A stretch of 64,000 nt of DNA. Source: Calycina herbarum. Lineage: Eukaryota > Ascomycota > Leotiomycetes > Helotiales > Pezizellaceae. The stretch covers positions 62,001 through 126,000 of the forward strand of contig LLEY01000108.1 of NCBI GenBank assembly GCA_001414485.1. The letters are read 5' to 3'. The translations under genes were made by a program, and so were the position numbers. Each line of letters opens with the position of its first letter. The first letter of the stretch is position 1. The notes below the pieces were generated by a model, which had not been told where the DNA came from, did no database searches, and saw only the letters and a list, made by a program, of their open reading frames with translations. This document shows positions 42,183-54,178 of the stretch, one piece after another.

Positions 42183-42613
42183 ACGTGGTTTATCAGCGAG
42201 TCGATTATATCAGCGAGTCGATTACTAAAAATATATATAAAAAACGTCTATACAACTCTAGTAAAAATCAGTAATTCTTAATAAAAATTAATAAAATTAA
42301 AAACCTTACTTTATTACTATATATATAAATAATATTAGAAATCTTAGATACTAACTAATTATAATAGCTAAGTTATTAAAGAAATTAAAAAAAATCTATG
42401 AATATAAGAGTAATTTTAAGCGAATCGTTAGTTATAGCTAGTAAGCGTTTAAAAATTTCAATATTACTTATTTATATAGTAATAAAGTAGATTTTTTAAT
42501 TTTATTAATTTTTATTAAGAATTACTGATTTTTACTAGAGCTATATAGACGTTTTTTATATATATTTTTAGTAATCGACTCGGTAATATAATCGACTCGC
42601 TAATAAACTACGT
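42183..42613. mobile_element. MITE, 431 bp, with long inverted repeats and 17-bp tandem units
   Basis: The left arm 42183-42320 and the right arm 42476-42613 are near-perfect reverse complements (about 138 bases). The element starts acgtggtt and is flanked by TA on both sides (42181-42182, 42614-42615). Directly after the 8-bp end, the unit tatcagcgagtcgatta occurs twice in tandem (42191-42207, 42208-42224). The right arm has the same plan with small changes. There is no coding capacity. The same terminal plan is seen in the Fot1/pogo element at 50991-52851, so that family may have mobilised it. Confidence 0.9.
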
Positions 42614-42939
42614 TATAAGAAAGAAAGAGAGAATTTAACTTAAGAATTATTCTATTTCTTATATATAAAGTAATAATTTACGATTTACGATTTATAATTT
42701 ACGATTTAGTTATTTCCGACTTTTAATATATATAGAATACTATAATAATTTACAAATTACGATTTAGTTATTTCTAGTATAAGTATAAATTATATAAACT
42801 TTTAAGTATTACTTAGAGTAATACTCTAAGTAATATACTAAAAATAGATAAATAGACTAAATTATAAATTAATTATTCTTATTCTTATTCTTCTCTTCTT
42901 TTATCTTCTTCTCTTCTTCTATTTTCTTATCTAGATAAA

Positions 42940-43200
42940 GACTCTAGCTTTTTAAGCTACTTATAGCTTTAAAAGTATCTTTAGAGAGTCTATTTCGTTG
43001 CTTTATAACTATATTAACTCTCTAACTAAAGACTCTTTTACTAGAAGCTAAAGTAGCTAGAACTTATAAATACTTCTAAGCTAATATAGATAAAACTAAA
43101 TAGTTAAGCTTATTAACTTTTTACTAATATAAAGAAGAGAACTTAATAAGTTAATTAGTATAGAAACTTAGTATATAAAATATATATAAAGCTACTTACT
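42940..43200 (-). pseudogene. hAT transposase C-terminal remnant
   Basis: The minus-strand reading (from about 43120 leftwards) gives VNKLNYLVLSILA*KYL, then VLATLASSKRVFS*, then RNRLSKDTFKAISSLKS. This matches the hAT dimerisation pattern (YPxLxxxAxxxLxIPAxSAxxERxFS...RNRLxPxxxxxLxxLKxW), with RIP-type stops. Only this part is recognisable; the ends of the element are not found. Confidence 0.72.
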
Positions 43201-43304
43201 TCTCTTTTAACTCTCTTTTCTTTAAAGTAGCTTTTATAAGACTTATAAAGCTTATTATTAGTAATATTACTAATTATATATATTAAGTTAAAAAAAAAAA
43301 AGAA

Positions 43305-46300
43305 CTTTCGAAATTAACAAAGTAACTTTAAAACCCTTAAAACATATTTAGATAACTGTTAGATAGTTAAGAAAGAGATTAAAACACTCTACGATTATAT
43401 TAAGTAATCGTAGTAGTAGTAATAGAGAGATAGAAGGCTTATAAGAAGTCTCTATTCTCTCTCTTAAAGCGTTAGCAAACAACGACGATATAATAACAAA
43501 TAAGAAGTAAAGTATAAAAGGTTAGAAGAGAGTACTAGACTACGTAGACGTAATAGAGAAGAGCCTAATCTAAATAATACTTAACTTAGTAATAGAGAAA
43601 AGAGGTATTAAAGTAATTATCAAAGTAGCGAGAAAGGTGCTCGAGTATAGAAGAGCGAGGAAGAGAGAAGACGAAACGATAACTAAGGGATTTTTATAAG
43701 AGGAGCTCGCGATCGTAGTAAAGAAGATAAGAGGTATAAAGGAATAAACTCTAACGTAGACAGAGAGAGTTAAAGCTAGAGAGCTATAAAGAGAGGCTAG
43801 AGCTACGCTATAAAGAGAATACGTTATACTAGCTAAGTATATAAGGGAAATCACGGTCTAGGTAGTAGAAATAGATAAGAGAAAGGAAAAGCTATTACTA
43901 AAAGAGGTAATAGAGGCTATAAATATAAGAGGATATAGAGTAGAAGTAATTATAACAAGAAAGCTCTAAAGTAGTAATATCGTTATATAGTTTAAGAAAG
44001 AGAAATAAGTAGCGTACGTAAGAGACGATAGCTAGGTAAAGAAGGCGTTTAGATAAGAGACAGTAGTAGCTATAAGAATACTTATAATACTTACGAAGAG
44101 AGTTCTAGTAAACGTACTTAAGAAAGGAATAGTAGGTATACTATAAAGTATCTTATAAGCCTCTAGTATAAAGGTACTAAAGATTATATAGTAAGAAAGC
44201 AGGTATAAAGAGCGCTAGAGATAAGACGAGCTAGCTCTACGAAACTATATATTAAAGATAGTAATAATTAAAGAGGTAAGAAGGCTCTACTTAAGAGAGA
44301 TATTATAGAAATTATAGCACTTTACGTATAAGAGATACGTAGCAGAAGTAGTAGCTATAAGGTGCTTTAAGTATTAGAAGTAGAGCTATATAGTACGCTT
44401 TTATAAATAAGATAAGAGGTATACTTAGTATATATATAAGAGATACGAAGAGAGAGAGAAAGAGTATCTAAGTAAGAAGAATCTAAAAGAACACCTAGTA
44501 AAGTATAGGAATTATAGAGGAGAGTATCTAGTATTTATAAAAAAATATTAAGTAGAAGAGTAGTATTATAGGTAAGTAAGAGAATAATACCTAGATAGAC
44601 CTACCTCGTTTATAAGCTTATAAAGAGCTACGAGAGAAGAGGTAGTAACGATACTATATCTATTTACGTTTAGCTATAAAGAGAGTATATAGAACTTAAA
44701 GAAGAGGCTAAGATAAGGATCTACACTTAGAAGACTAATAGACGTAAGTAAAGCAGAGCTTATAAACAGAAGCGATATTACCTAGTTTCTTAAAAAGCTA
44801 AGAAGCTCTCTAAGTATAACGAGGGAGCTAACTAATAACGAGATAGAAGGAACCTAAACTCTTATAAGGCTACTATAAGTATAATAGTACTATACTAGAA
44901 TACGAGGAAGATACTAGAGGTACTTAACGTAGCTTTAAACTATAAGGAGGAATACGATATCCTTATAATTTAAGAGCTAGCGTAGAATAACGTAAGAGAC
45001 TCTTCTAGCTACTTACTAAGCTTAAGATATAATATAGTCTAGTTAGATAGAGTAGTAGTGATTTTTATATATAAGAGGTACTTTAAAGTAAGCTAGATAT
45101 ATACTATAGATAAGAACTAGATAAGTGTAATAATAGAGGAAGAAGTAAATAAAATAATAATCTACTTATTATATAACCTATAAACGAGGAGGACACTAAT
45201 AAGAGATATACTATAACTAGCGAGACCTTAAAAAGCGCTTATAGTAGAGGACTTAAACGCCTACTACTCTCTCTAGGATATATATAAAAGATATAACTAG
45301 AACGTAGACTTTATACTTAAACTTACTACGTAGTAGACGCTTAAAAGAGATATATATTATAGTAAGGTTATCTAGAGAAGAGATAGATCTTATAACTCTA
45401 TAATTAATCTAGCTTTCTTAACTAAAGGCGTAGTAATATAGCGTAGGACGCTAGACCTACTAGGCTTAGACTATATAGCTTAACTCTTGATAATAGTAGT
45501 AGAAGAGAAGAGAGAGGCGCCTAGAACGCTTAGTTTTAGCTAGAGGCTAATAGATAAAGTATTAGTAAAAGTAGAGGCTTTATATCTTAAAAAGCTAGTA
45601 ATCTAGAATATACTAGAACTCGAGAGAGCTGTCGAGAGACTTATAGAAGAACTCTAGTAGATAGCCTAAGCTTTAATACTACTCTAGAAGCTAGATAAAG
45701 AGAGAGTATAGCTATAGTAGAACATAGAGGTTAAAGAAGCGTCGATTAGAGTAAGAGAGTATAAGAGAACGTAGAGAGAGCTTCGTATAAGAAGCTTAAG
45801 ATACTAACTAGACAAAGCTCTAAGAACTCTAGATAGTTAGTAGAAGAGCGAAGATAAAGAGCTAGAGAGAGGTACTTATAGAAGCGTTGAAAGACGATAG
45901 AAAGCTATAAACACTTAAGAAGTAAGTACGTCTAAAGAGATATATAAAACCTAAAGCACTAGTACTATTAACACTTACTTCGCTTAGTAGAATTAGTAGT
46001 AAGAACTATAAGAATAAGACCTATATTCTTATAGAGAAGTTCTTCCTAGAATTAATAGCTAACTACTTAAGTATTTCTAATAAGAAGTAGAGCTCTAAGA
46101 GCTTCTCTTAAAGACACTAAGTAAGCTAGCGAGTAACTAAGAAGTGTATTAAGAGAGTAATAAGATTAGTATCTTAGAAGGTACTAGAGTTCGATATACT
46201 AGTAAACGGCTTTCTAAAAGCGTATAATAAGCTGCTTTAAGAGATACTTATAGTAATCGTAGAAGCGAGCTTCTACTTATAGCACTTCTTATTACTATTC

Positions 46301-47536
46301 TACTACGTAAAAGTAGTAGTATTAAGGAAACTAGGTAAGATAATAGAGGAATAGAGTAAGGTAGAAGCGTACTAGCTAATAGTACTACTCTTGATAATAG
46401 GTAAGATTCTTAAGAAGGTAATAGTATAGAGACTAATATAGCTTATAGAAAAGGCAACTATACTCTTAGAGATATAGATAGGTAACTAGGAATACTAGAA
46501 TATAGAACTTGTAATAAGAACAGTAATAGAGAGAGTATATACTATCTAGGAGAATAAGAGCTACGCGTTCTTAGCCTAGCTAGATATAGTAAGAGTGTTT
46601 AACTAGGTAGACTATATATAGCTACTCTATACGCTAAGAGAGAAAGAGATACTATAGTAGGTTATAATATAGATAGGAAGCTTCCTCTTATAGTAGAAGG
46701 CTATACTATTCTTTAATAGAAGGCTTATAAACGAGAGAGACCTAGGCTAAGGAGTACTATAAGAGTTAGTACTATCTTTAATACTCTTTATTCTATTTGT
46801 CTTAATCTTATACAACGACTTAGTAAGGATTGACAGGCTAGTAATAGTAGGCTTTATAGACGATATAAACCTACTTACGATATTAAAGAGTATAGTAGTA
46901 AACTATAGAATACTTAAAGTAGCTTAGGAAGTATATAATAAGTAGATAAATAAGCAAGGTATAGCTTTTAGCCTAGAAAAGATAGTACTTATATACTTTA
47001 TAAGAACGAGAGTAATATAAAAAGAGACAGTTCAGTTTAGAGAAGCGAGGCTTACGCTAGTTAAGTACGTAAGGTTCTTAGAAGTAGAGCTTAATAGAAA
47101 GCTAAATTAGAAAGCGTACTAGGAGAGAGTATAGAAGAAGCTTATAATATAAACCTTTACACTTATAAGACTAGCTAGGAAAACGTAGAGTATAGACTAC
47201 TACTAAGTAAGGTAAATATATATAGTAGTAATAAGAAGCGCGATTACGTATAAAGTATTAGCGTAGTACTATATAATACTAAAGAGAGAGAGTATAAAAG
47301 AGATAGTAAGAAGCTTCTCTATATAATAGTTAAAGTGTTTATAAGTAGTAATAGAGGTATATAAGACTACTCTAGTATAGAGCCTTAAAATAGAAGTAGA
47401 CTATATACTAATTAACTTATATCTTAACTTAAGAGTAGCTATGTTTAAAAGAAAGTTCTAAGCGTCTAAACTAAGAAAGCTAATCTAAAACACTTATAAG
47501 TATATAGCTACGTAGCTAAGAAGAAGAAGAGAAAGA
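43305..47536 (+). mobile_element. Tad-like LINE copy B, strongly RIP-mutated, cut by gypsy B
   Basis: It starts after an A-run at ctttcgaaattaacaaag, the same 5' end as the inverted fragment at 8595-8945. It carries ORF1 with a CCHC knuckle remnant near 44362-44415 (RCFKY, Cys now Tyr). An endonuclease-like stretch follows at about 44880-45480, then reverse transcriptase at about 46190-46990 (NGFLKAYNKLL, LDIVRVFN, IDDINLL). The 3' part matches LINE A position by position up to 'ctaagaagaagaagagaaaga', where the gypsy B 5' LTR begins. The remaining 3' end is not found in the window. Confidence 0.85.
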
Positions 47537-47992
47537 TATTACGAATCACGTTTTACGTAGTAAGTAGTCTAGACGGCGCTCTAATAAGACAAGGTATAAC
47601 GTCTAGGAAATAGAAGATAATATAGAAGGGAATCTATAATACAGAGGTATTTAGAGATTCTAGGATCTTACTATTAGGAGTACGTTAGAGGTTACGTAAT
47701 ATAAAGGATCATCTAAGTCGACTAGCGACCTAGGCGATCTAGTTAACTAGAACGACAGGCGATTCTGTCTACTTAGAAGAGACGAAGGTTCTATATAAGA
47801 CTAGCACGTCTGCTATTAGATAGGAGCTTCGTACTTAACTTTAGTTATTAATCTTATTATCTTATTTAATATCTTTAATATAAGTAACGAGTTTACTTCT
47901 AAGTAAACAAACTAGCGTATCTGTACTTCTTACCTATATACTAACTATTAAGACTTAGTTACCTTTATTTAGTTTATTTAAGTTTTACTATA
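47537..47992 (+). repeat. gypsy B 5' LTR
   Basis: It matches the LTR at 62146-62580. Its start tattacgaatcacg corresponds to tgtcacgaatcacg and its end ...ttttactata to ...ttttgttaca, immediately followed by ctttaagcacc, the shared post-LTR sequence that should contain the primer-binding site. The five bases before it are aaaga; no matching duplicate can be checked because the 3' end is lost. Confidence 0.88.
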
Positions 47993-49650
47993 CTTTAAGC
48001 ACCTTCGCTAAGAAGTTTAGTCGCTATAGCTCTAGTAACCCTCGCCGCCGCTGCTAGCTTAAATACTAGTTAAGTTAACGTTATAAGAGTATCTAGAAGA
48101 ACTATTAGAGGAACATCTACTAGTATATAATCAGCTAGAAACGACGACAACGTTAGTATACTAGACGCTCTCGAATCTTATAAGATTAAGATACTAGACA
48201 CGTATTATAGGAAATATAGAGAACTTAACTCGTTCCTTCTCTAAATAGACATCTACTTTAACTTTAACTTAGACAAATTCGAAGGTAATTATAACTTATA
48301 ATCTATCTTTACTATCTTCTACCTTAGAGGATTAGTATTAGAATAGGCTTAGCTATATTTAGAAGACTTCTTTAGAAACGAGGATAAAGATAGATCTATA
48401 GAAATAACTAAGATTATATTTAAATCTTAGAAAGGATTTAAAGTAACTATTAGAAAAGTCTTTAAAGACTTTGATATACTCTAAACTACTATATATAAGC
48501 TTTTAGATTTACGTTAAACCAGATTAGTAATAGATTACACTAATAAACTCTAACGTTATAAAACAAAATTAAGATAGAATACTATCGCTCTTATAAAACT
48601 CTTTTATAGAGGATTAAAGATATATATTTATAAGAAAATAGCTAAATAGAATATATAGTTCTAAACTATTATAAGTATAATAGAGGAGGTTATCTAGTTA
48701 GATAACCGTCTATATAAATTTAGAAAGAGTAACCCTAGATATAGAGAAAAGAGTAAGAGACTAAGAAAGTAGAAGTACGTCTACGCTAATAATTATAGTA
48801 AGGAGGTAAACGCTATATAGAAGAAGACCTTTCTAAAGAAAGACGAGCTTTCTTAGAAAGAACGTAATTAACAGCGAGACTAGTAACTCTATTATACCTA
48901 TAGTAAGCTAGGCTATAGAGTAACCGATTATAGCTAGAAGAGAACGAAATCCTAGAAGAGAAAGAAACAGGTTAATACTACTATCTAAATAGAAGTAGTA
49001 TTACTTAATCGAATTAAACTTATAGATACTAAGCTCGAGGCTAGAGAATATAGTACGTAGATTAAATATAACGAAGAAATTAAGTTATAAGTTAGTAAGG
49101 TATAGAATACTAACGATAATAGAGATCTACTCTTTAAAGAATATTACGATATATAGTTAGAAAGGGAATATAAACTATCTCTTTAAGTAGAGTATAAATT
49201 ACTACTATCGACTGATTCTTTAGAATTATTAGACTCCTCTTCTAAATTAGAAGAAGAGATTAGAGATATAGGTTCTAAAGTTAGAGAAACTTAGGCTTTT
49301 ACTAGAATATTTAAATAAGAGAATCGATAGATATATATAGATAACTAGAAGTCTAACTTCTAGAACTCTTATACTACTTAGAGTATTAAACCTACTCTTC
49401 TAATAATATATACTATTACTAGGAATAACTCTAATATAATAACTATAGTTAGTCTAGTTATAAGCTAAGAAACTATTAAGTTTAAAGAACTTAAACATAG
49501 TTAGAGATAGATTAAGATATCTAACTAGTCTAAGATAGAAGATATATAGATAGTCGTAGACCTTTAAGAAGAAACCAGCTTATAGTAGTAGTAGAGTCTT
49601 AGAGACTTTATAAGACGCTTAAAACCTAGCTTCTTAGACACGTTACCTAG
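47993..49650 (+). pseudogene. gypsy B gag (dead)
   Basis: It shares its start region with the gag at 62612 (SISILDALE-like segment, YYRKYRELN) and continues through a capsid-like region. A zinc-knuckle remnant lies near 48889-48945 (YYTYSKLGYRVTDYS), in which all three Cys codons read Tyr and the His also reads Tyr. The stops are nearly all TAG/TAA. Confidence 0.82.
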
Positions 49651-50990
49651 TAGCGAGGAAACGATACTAGAAATAGAAGGCTAGTATATCGTAGTCGCTC
49701 TAGTTAGTGATATTAGAGTAATATTCTAAGAACCTAGAACTAGAAGGTTATTTAGTATAATCTTTTAGAAGATAAACGAATATAATATTAATTAAGAAAC
49801 GAGGATAGTATAAAAAGAACTTTACTATCTAATAGTTAGAGAGTTATAGTCTATTAAAATAGTAAATAAGACTATAGCTGAATAGATACGATATTATCTA
49901 AGCGCTACGTCTAACTAGTTTATAGAGAAACGATTTATTAGAACCTTACTAGAACTAGAACAAACTATAGAATATAGATTAATATATAAGATAGCTTCTA
50001 TAGATTTAGAGAAAGTAACCTTCTTTCTAAAATCTAGTTAGAGAGAAGAGGATAAGTAAAGATTTAAAGTATACTTTATAAAAAAAGAATTAAATGCTAT
50101 ATTTAAAGAAAATTAGTTAATTATAACTATAAGAATTCGAGAAAAGAAACTCTAAGTTATAATTAATTCTAGAGTAATAAGTAATTTTCTTTCTCTAATA
50201 GCTTTAAAGAAGATAAACGTTCTAATTAATAGTATAAAGCTATATCGCTTTAGAGTAGTTAATAGAATAGACGTTATATACTAAAATAGAATTATTAACT
50301 AGTAAACTATTCTAATAAAAATTAATATTAAAGAATACTATTTAGATATATAATTTAATATTATTAAAATAGGAAGTAAGGAAGTAATACTTAGTATACT
50401 ATAGATTTAAGAATATAATCTAGATATTAATTAGAAGACTTAGATAGTAATCTTTAGTTAATATAAATACGAAGGTTTATATTTTTAACTATAAGACTAG
50501 AACGAGGTTAGTACTACCTCTTCTAATACGCTAGAATACCTAGTCTAGGGTTCTTTATAGGTTAGTAGAGAAGCTAATAATAAAATACCTATATAGTATA
50601 GAGAATTTATAGAATTGTTCGAAGACTTAGAAGATATATAAGCTCTTCTAAAACATCGCTTATAGAATTATAAGATTAAATTAAAAGAGGATTATAATCT
50701 TAGAAAGCAGAAGCTTCGACTATATAACTAGAATAACTTAGCTTTACTAGAAAATTATATCTAATAAGGAATAAAGAAGAGATATATTTAGAAGTCTAAA
50801 TCGTCTATCTTATTAAATATACTTATTATTAAGAAGAAAGACGACCTAAATAGACGAGTATATATTAATTATAGAGAACTAAATAATATAACAATTAAGA
50901 ACGCTTACCTGTTACTAATAGGCTAGTACTTATAAGACAAGTTAGGCTAAGTAAAGAAGTTTATAAAACTAGATTAACGAAATACTTATA
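49651..50990 (+). pseudogene. gypsy B pol, part 1: protease and RT start (dead)
   Basis: It aligns with window positions 15-1350 (gypsy A). The protease remnant is at about 50158 (IINSRVISNFLSLIALKK, active-site Asp changed to Asn). RT begins at about 50680 with RVYINYRELNNITIKNAYLL. It is interrupted at 50990 by the Fot1-like element. Confidence 0.82.
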
Positions 50991-52851
50991 ACGTGGTTTA
51001 TTAGTACTCTACGTATATTAGTACTCTACGTACTTTTCCTCTACCTTATTACTTTAGAATATAATTAAATAACTATAATATATTAAATTAACTAAAACTA
51101 CTTAGAATCTAATAAACTAGATATATCTATAGCCTCTTAACAAGTTCGTATATTATAACTAGTCTTTCTATAAGTACTACACCGTCGCTTAGAGAGTTAT
51201 CTCTTATTTTACCTCTCTCTCTTAGAACGTCTATCGCGTCGAGCCTGTTTCTCTGCCCCCTTTTAAGCTAATACGTCCTATGTATCCTCTATAGTAAGTA
51301 CACCTCCTTAACGGACCCGAGTCTTTTTAGCTCTGTAACGCTTACTAAGGGCTTTATTTGCTACTTAAAGAGTATAGACCTCTACTAATAAAAGAGTTAC
51401 TTTATATACTAACCGCTTTATACTCTTTGCTAACGTAGTAACTGTTTAAAAAATAGGTGTTAGTAAGCTTCCTTAATAACGTGTAATACGATTCTTAACT
51501 AAAGTTGTTTATAAAAGAGTATTAGTTAGGTTATAAGAGGTCTATAATACCTAAGAGTCGGCGTCCGTAGAAGAGAGACTAGTAGATATAAGAGTTTATA
51601 ATCGGATATTAAGCTTTAATATTATAGCTTAGGGATTAAAAGGTACTAAGCCAGCTCTATAGAATCTAGCCTAGTTGTTTTAAGCTATTATTAATTCTAA
51701 ATACACTGTTTTAAAAGCGAGAAAGAACTCGACCTTAGTAATATAGTTAATATAAGCTTTATTAAAAGTCTTAATTTAGCGACTATATACCTGTTTTAAT
51801 ATACTAAAACATCTAACGTCGAGTAGCTAGGTAAGATAAGAAGAGTAAGAAGGTAGGTAAAGAGTTATAATATTATAAGCCTTATAATACTCTTAGAATT
51901 CAGCTGATTCGTAACTCTTATACCTATCTAATACTAGTATTCGATATAGACCTCTTATACGAGTAGTAGTATACTTATCGAAGTACTAAAGCTATTCTAG
52001 ACCTGTCTTATTATTTGTCTATCTATTGTTTATAGGTTTAATAACTCAGCTATATAGAAGGCCGCTCTTAGTATACTAATTCTCGAGATAATTCTTCTCT
52101 TAAACTACTAAAAATAAATACACGTTCTAACCCTCGCTATTTATATAAGCAATTACTATAGTCTATTCTTAATTACCTAGCTAAACTACCTTACCTCTAC
52201 TACGTCGATCGATGCGTATAACAACTATAGCTAAGCTTATAATACCTATTATAAAGCCTATTTTATCGAAGTTATAGAAGTTGTAATCTAAAACACTGTA
52301 TTTTACTCTTATATTCTCTATAAGTTAAAACCACGCGCTAATAAGCTCTAGATCTTCGTATAAAGCTCTTTAAAAGTCGTAAACACGATTAAAACACGTC
52401 TTTAATTCTAGTCGACGTTATATAAATCGAGATATCTAGAGCTTACTAACGCGTCTTCCTCTCTACGATTTAAGAATATAATTCGCTATATCTTCTATAC
52501 TAGCTAGCTAGGGCGTAAATCCTCTTATATCTAGATTAAGTATATATCGAATAATTACCTTCTTCTCTAGGTTGTTTAATTTAAGGTTTAGTAGTAGATG
52601 TTTATAAATAGTAGTATAACTGTTTATTCGAAGTCGAAGCGTAGATTTAGAAATATTATAGATTTTCGTAGTAAACCGACGACTTAGCTTTTTAGCTATA
52701 TAGATAGCCTCGATAGCTAAGATAATTCGTACTTCTTACGTTTAAATTTCTATTTAGAGCGGTTGAGAAAACGCGTGTTAAAATTAGAGTATAATTAGTA
52801 GAGGAAAAGTACGTAGAGTACTAATATACGTAGAGTACTAATAAACCACGT
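50991..52851 (-). mobile_element. Fot1/pogo-type DNA transposon, 1861 bp, inside gypsy B
   Basis: The terminal inverted repeats are perfect over 54 bases (50991-51044 and 52798-52851), starting acgtggtt, and are flanked by TA. After the 8-bp end, the 17-bp unit tattagtactctacgta occurs twice in tandem (50999-51015, 51016-51032), mirrored at the right end. The comparison with gypsy A (1350) shows the uninterrupted target. The interior encodes a dead transposase on the minus strand. Confidence 0.93.
51150..52750 (-). pseudogene. Fot1/pogo transposase (CENP-B HTH plus DDE), RIP-dead
   Basis: The minus-strand reading from about 52590 gives IIRYILNLDIRGFTP*LASI, the CENP-B-type helix-turn-helix of pogo transposases. 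Further on it gives VLDYNFYNFDKIGFIIG (canonical NFDETGFMMG; Glu and Thr changed), RIDRRSRGK, and YRILVLDRYKSYESAEF (canonical LDGHxSH). Then comes LPSYSSYLT*LLDVRCFSIL, matching the conserved HSSHxLQPLDVGxF block. Catalytic Asp residues remain readable but many TAG/TAA codons interrupt. Limits are approximate. Confidence 0.88.
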
Positions 52852-52853
52852 TA

Positions 52854-54178
52854 GCTTAATTAGAATTAAAGCTAGATATAAATAGAAGATAGTATTCGTC
52901 TTATTATTAGAACTTTATAAGTATATAGTAATATCTTTTCGTTTAACTAATATACTAGCTACTTATTAGAGATAGAATAATAGTATTCTAGAAGACCTTC
53001 TAAGAGTTACTATTATATACTATTTAAATAATATATTAATCTTCTTAGAAAAAGAAGAAGAATATAAGAGATATATTAAAGAAGTTTTATAACAGCTTAT
53101 AAAAGTAGACTCTCGATTAAAACTCTTGAAATACAAGTTTAGAGTTACTTATACTCTTTTTCTTAGATATGTTTTTAGTCTAGGAAAAATAGAAATAGAT
53201 CTAGAAAAGATCTATATAGTTATTAAATAGAAAATACTAAGAAATATTAAAGATATATAATCCTTTCTTAGATTTACTAACTTTTATTACCTATTTATTA
53301 AAGATTATATAAAGATTATAAAACTAATATTAATATTAACTAGAAAAGCTATAGCTTTTATCTAGGATAAAGAAGCTAAAACTATCTTCTAAGAAATCAT
53401 AGAACGGTTTATAGTAGAACTAATTCTATATAATTTTAATTATAAGAAACTAAGTATAATAGAAATAGACGACTTAGACATAGTAGTAGGCGCTGTATAT
53501 CTATAGCTAAATAAAACAGGAAAACTTATATCTATAATATACTTCTTAAAAATATTCGACGTAGTATAATAGAACTATAGTATCTATAATAAAGAATTAA
53601 TAGCTATTATTCTAGCTTTTAAAGAATAGAGGATTTACCTCTAGAGTACGAAGTACTTAGTAACAGTGCTTACTAATTACCTAAACCTAAAAACATTTAC
53701 TATAACTAAGGAACTCGTTATTAAACTCTTAGCTAGGTAGTCTAAGATCTTAGCTAGGTTTAAGATAATTATTTAATATATTAGTAGTATAAGTAATACT
53801 CGAGCTAATACTCTAAGCTAGAAACTAGGCTATAAGGAAAATAAGAAGTACGTTAATATAGTAATATTAAAGTATAATAAAAACAGCGACTTAATACTAA
53901 TAGTATATAAGATTATAATACTAGAGGAGGTTAACCTCTAGAGAAATAAGATCTAGAATACTTAGGAAAAAGAACGACCTTAGATACTTTAAGAAGAAAG
54001 AAACCTAGGATAGAAACAGAGTATTAATATATACTATTTATAGAAAGAATAAGAATATAAGAATAGATATAAGAAAGAGAAGCTTTAGGTCTCTAACTTA
54101 TATATAAAAGAATTTATTTAGGAATACTATATAGTACTAGCTTATAAGCACTAGGGAATTAGAAGAACTCTCTATAGA
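52854..54178 (+). pseudogene. gypsy B pol, part 2: RT palm, RNase H, integrase start (dead)
   Basis: It resumes exactly where 50990 left off (YGLIRIK-like block missing only the TA duplication). YYLNNILIF at about 53015 corresponds to YLDD, with both Asp changed to Asn. RNase H lies at about 53440-53830. The integrase N-terminal zinc region begins at about 54050 and is cut at 54178. Confidence 0.82.

Larger units (their letters stand above)
47537..54178 (+). mobile_element. Ty3/gypsy chromovirus copy B (RIP-mutated, 3'-truncated)
   Basis: Same family as gypsy A. It has a 5' LTR, gag, protease, RT, RNase H and the beginning of integrase. It is interrupted in RT by a Fot1/pogo transposon (50991-52851). 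It stops abruptly at 54178 in the integrase zinc-binding region (after GIRRTL*), where inverted sequence of another gypsy family begins. No 3' LTR, integrase core or chromodomain remains in this copy. Confidence 0.9.

Noticed and set aside
43570..43854. 94-codon hydrophobic minus-strand ORF inside LINE B
   Set aside because: It is the antisense of LINE ORF1 sequence. The hydrophobicity reflects AT-rich codons.
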